Shown: positions 61,037 through 64,000 of the stretch, in pieces
How positions within the stretch are numbered: the first letter of the stretch is position 1
Layout of the letters: the number at the start of each line of letters is the position of its first letter
The notes under the pieces: generated by a model
The model's database searches: none
The model's input: only the letters and a program-made list of their open reading frames with translations
Told to the model about the DNA's origin: nothing
Translations under genes and position numbers: made by a program
DNA from: Diphasiastrum complanatum
Lineage: Eukaryota > Streptophyta > Lycopodiopsida > Lycopodiales > Lycopodiaceae
Assembly (NCBI GenBank): GCA_029204225.1
Contig: CM055098.1
Location: 13,297,815 to 13,361,814 of the forward strand
Length of the DNA stretch: 64,000 bases
Reading direction: 5' to 3'

Positions 61037-62416
61037 TCACCATATCCATGATAGTGCTTCTTTGATGTTGACATCTTTGATGAGCTTGAGAGCTTTGCAC
61101 CATCCTAGCACCTCCAAAATTGATTCCTTCCAATTTTCATGTAGATGCTTGACCTTGAGGCTTGCTCCTTCACATGAGATATGCTCCTCTTTCCCTTGAA
61201 ATGTGAGCCACATGGGTTCAACCATGTTTCTTGAGTTTCTTTTTGGAATCACAACTTGAGAAGGTCTCTCCTCCTCAATCCTTGGCACACTTGAACCTTG
61301 AGATGACTCCTTAAGATCCTCTTCATGATGCTCCTTCTTGATGGAAATCCAAGACCTCCATGTCTCATAATGATCACAATAAGTATGACCATTCAATATG
61401 CACTTCCTATGATTATCAAGATAACTTATGCTAGAAACATAAGTCCAAAAATCACCACAACTTGGCATGATTTTTCCAACATTGAAATCAAAAGGTATCT
61501 CCATCTCAATAAGGCTAACTACTTTCTTATGGATATAAGTGTCCACTTTGGATGCTGCACTTATTCTCATAAGAAGTTTACAACTTGCCTTCAGGATTGA
61601 AAACATACAATTTTTATCTTTATGAATGAACACATCATTCATGATCTTATTGAAACCAAAAGATCCTACATTATGAAGATATTTCCATTTCCTTGACTTC
61701 ATAACTAATGTAAGCTTACAAGGAAAACATATTTTGCTATCTTTTAAGGCATCACACTCAACTAGTATTGCCTTAATCCACCTTTGAGATACAAAAATCT
61801 CTTCAAAGCAAAATGGTTCTTCATAAGTTGACATGAGAGCATAAATGAAACTATTTTCATTTTGTGATTGCTCCTTATTCTTGATTGATTTCTCTTGGAT
61901 AATAACAATAAGTTTGAACTTGTCCAAAGTTACAAGCAAAATACTTTCCAAGGACATAAAATAAATCCAAGTTACTTTCATGAAAGTGACATCTATCTTT
62001 GCATCTTGAACCAAACAATGCACTTCCAAATGAAAAATTTCAAAAGATTTGACATGTGTTGTGATGGACTCTTGAAGACAAATCTTGCAAGTCCTTGTGA
62101 GACTCCAAGCCTCATTCACCTTTCCACAAAGGAAACACCTTTCCTTGGAGTTGTCCTTCTTGTATTTGCATTTTGAACTTGAAGCTCCATCCTTCACCTC
62201 GGCCCCCTTGATTTGGTTCTCCTTGGATGGATTGGTCCTCTTTTTGTAGCATCTTGCGAAAATATATCCTCCCTTGCCACAAAGGTTGCACTTAGGATCC
62301 TTTCTTTCCTTCACTAGGATGCCACCTATTGATGCCATGTGAATAAAAACCTGTGATATGATTCTACAAATGTAATTTGTGACTTTCAAGAGACTAGATT
62401 TGAACATCTTCAACAA
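61037..62416 (-). CDS. 459-codon retroelement protein with Copia-like pieces, function unknown
   Basis: Open for 459 codons; a likely start is MASIGGILV (residue 27), resembling Copia gag starts. Then come two Cys clusters, CNLCGKGGYIFARC (a CCHC knuckle with Tyr for His, about residue 43) and CFLCGK (about residue 94). Residues around 195-235 (EEPFCFEEIF...RWIKAILVECDALKDS) resemble the opening of Copia RT. Later text (SSVPRIEEERPSQVVIPKR, MVEPMWLTF, about 400-425) resembles the linker that normally precedes RT, so the order looks scrambled. No protease, integrase or RT active sites are present. The uninterrupted frame argues for recent origin or retained use. It may be a gag-derived protein of a non-autonomous element. 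Confidence 0.55.
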   Translation of the reverse strand: MLKMFKSSLLKVTNYICRIISQVFIHMASIGGILVKERKDPKCNLCGKGGYIFARCYKKRTNPSKENQIKGAEVKDGASSSKCKYKKDNSKERCFLCGKVNEAWSLTRTCKICLQESITTHVKSFEIFHLEVHCLVQDAKIDVTFMKVTWIYFMSLESILLVTLDKFKLIVIIQEKSIKNKEQSQNENSFIYALMSTYEEPFCFEEIFVSQRWIKAILVECDALKDSKICFPCKLTLVMKSRKWKYLHNVGSFGFNKIMNDVFIHKDKNCMFSILKASCKLLMRISAASKVDTYIHKKVVSLIEMEIPFDFNVGKIMPSCGDFWTYVSSISYLDNHRKCILNGHTYCDHYETWRSWISIKKEHHEEDLKESSQGSSVPRIEEERPSQVVIPKRNSRNMVEPMWLTFQGKEEHISCEGASLKVKHLHENWKESILEVLGWCKALKLIKDVNIKEALSWIW

Positions 62417-63988
62417 TCTAGAAGGATCTACAAAAGATCTAGCTCACAAACCTAAGAATCAATCTTCACAGTAATGACTAGTCACTTGGAAACTTTGCTT
62501 TGATCACTAAGACAAAAGCACACAATCTTTGAATCAAATAACTAAAGAAATCATATCCAATCTCCTATTGGACTCATCAAATACTAATGACTCTTTCTTT
62601 TGAAAGTTGAAATGGATATGAAAAAGATTTGACACCTAGATTTTCCTTTTCACTTGACTAGTTCTCTCAACACTTGAGATTCTTGAACAAAAGATGGGTT
62701 TTGTTTCAAATACATGAAAATCAAACTTAATCACTTCTTTTGGACTCACTCTTAACCCAAATAATCTCACACTTGAGATTTAGAATGAATTTGATTTGAT
62801 TTGACAACAAACTATACCACCAATTTTTCACAAAGCTTAAAAAATTAGACAACTAGAGATTCACAAAGATCCCAACCATGCATGAATACTCAAATATGGA
62901 CTCCTCCTCATTCTAGACATCCAATGAGATCACAAATTGACCCTCACACTCTCACAAAGAAAGTTGAATAGAACTAATTTGAGTTTCATACATTCTATGT
63001 CAATTTTTGCTCAACAAATTGAATTCAATCACTCCTATTGGATTTCACCAATTACTCTACCTTTTGAGACTTGGAATGAATTTCAAAATCAAAAGTTGTG
63101 ATTTTTCTCACTAAGATCTAATGCCACTTAGAAAGATTTGATCACTTAGGAGAAGACAAACTCTTCACCAATAACAACACAAAATGAGCTTCTAGATCTT
63201 GCCCTCTACAAAGGAAGGAACTCTTAGAAAATTGGATCTCTCTCTACACATTTGTCATAGACACCTTAATGACTCTTTTCAAACCTTACAATCACTCAAA
63301 CAAATTGATTAGGGTTGAACAATTTGACTTGGATCTCAATCTCTTTTCTAGAACTCTGAATTTAAGCCAATCTATGTCAAATTCTACAAAAGATTTGCAT
63401 AGATGCTCTATATGCACTAGAAACTCTCAAAGGTTTCACTTGGAGGACAGATCCAAGGATGTTTTCTAGCAAATTGATGCTTTTAAACTTGACCCTATCA
63501 CTCTTGAACAAATCTAGAGTGATGGTACAATGGATTTCAACCTCTCACCTTGCATATCACTCCTTAATCTATGATTTTTAGCAAAATCTCTCTCAACTTC
63601 AACATGCACTCAAAAAATCAAAGAAAATCATGTAATGCTCCTAATTCAAGCTTCAATTTTAATTTTCTGGCTGATCTAATCCAATAACTAATCAAGGGAT
63701 TAGATTCTCTATAGAAAATGCTTGATTTTGCACTAAAAATCTCTCAAATTGGGTGTGTGAGTCAAATTGTACAAATTTTTGAATTTTCTAAGCCAAAACC
63801 GGATCTGTACGGCCTCACACGTGTGAAAAGGGTTCCTACAACCCACAACAAGATCTGGACCAAAAATTTTGAGGATAGCTATCAAATCCAACTCGCTACA
63901 CAAAATTTCACTAGTTTCCAAAAAAGTGCTAATTTTGGCTTTGATTTGGATTAACCCTATCAATTTCAACAAAAACTCTTGTACTTGG
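62417..63988 (-). other. Long leader between PBS and coding frame of the right-hand element
   Basis: About 1.6 kb without a recognisable gene on either strand, AT-rich; contains one ACACGTGTGAAA at 63,815. Twice the leader length of the other Copia elements here. Confidence 0.5.
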
Positions 63989-63999
63989 CTCTGATACCA
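63988..63999 (-). other. Primer-binding site (initiator-Met tRNA type) at the window edge
   Basis: The plus strand ends GGCTCTGATACCAT, i.e. reverse strand A then TGGTATCAGAGCC. The 5' LTR must begin with the next base to the right. Confidence 0.9.
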
Positions 64000-64000
64000 T

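Larger units (their letters stand above)
60180..64000 (-). mobile_element. Reverse-strand LTR element with a single unusual frame; runs off the window
   Basis: The PBS occupies the last bases of the window. A leader of about 1.6 kb, one frame (62,416-61,037), a polypurine tract (GAGGAG, plus strand 60,900-60,905) and a 3' LTR starting TGTGAAAAATGC at 60,899 follow leftwards. The LTR's inner end lies somewhere between about 60,075 and 60,260. The 5' LTR is outside the window. Confidence 0.7.

Overview
The window looks like a transposon-dense stretch of a large, AT-rich plant nuclear genome. Nearly everything recognisable is LTR retrotransposon of the Ty1/Copia and Ty3/Gypsy types, most of it decayed and several pieces nested in one another. 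The one clear host-type gene is a split-exon class I terpene synthase of the microbial-type (MTPSL) kind. That family is known from ferns, lycophytes, mosses and liverworts and is not reported from seed plants, so a fern or other non-seed plant is the best guess (inference, not proof).

Layout. 1-0.8 kb: 3' end of a decayed transposase-like gene with an acidic tail. 1.2-3.7 kb: tandem repeat, short hairpins, and a Copia LTR end and RNase H remnant. 3.7-5.7 kb: reverse-strand Copia gag/protease with PBS and LTR. 5.7-12.4 kb: a reverse-strand Gypsy element with two long LTRs, gag, and a PBS fitting tRNA-Gly. 12.4-14.5 kb: 5' end of another Copia element inserted in the right Gypsy LTR. 15.5-17.1 kb: a second transposase-like relic and a CACTA-like gene fragment. 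17-23 kb: mostly unassigned DNA with degenerate repeats. 23.3-28.9 kb: reverse-strand terpene synthase whose last exon is split by a 4-kb deletion-derivative Copia element (23,363-27,344). 29-37 kb: hairpin repeats, a degenerate satellite, duplications, a foldback element and a Copia RT scrap. 37.4-39.4 kb: Copia 5' end with broken gag/protease. 40.9 kb: long CT microsatellite. 42-44 kb and 50.5-53.1 kb: decayed reverse-strand sequence, including a Gypsy element split by a young Copia element (44,282-50,515, LTRs about 99% identical, perfect 5-bp target duplication). 53.7-60.1 kb: a Copia scrap and then a forward Gypsy element with a 25-bp minisatellite in its leader and a mutated RT active site. 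60.1-64 kb: a reverse-strand LTR element with a single odd 459-codon frame; its PBS is the last 12 bases of the window.

The genes do not form a pathway. The history readable here is successive insertion: Copia into Gypsy LTR (12.4 kb), Copia into a terpene synthase exon (27.3 kb), Copia into Gypsy RNase H (44.3 kb). LTR divergence gives an order: the 44-kb element is younger (about 0.7% between LTRs) than the one in the terpene synthase (about 4%). Identity figures are hand counts from reading the sequence.
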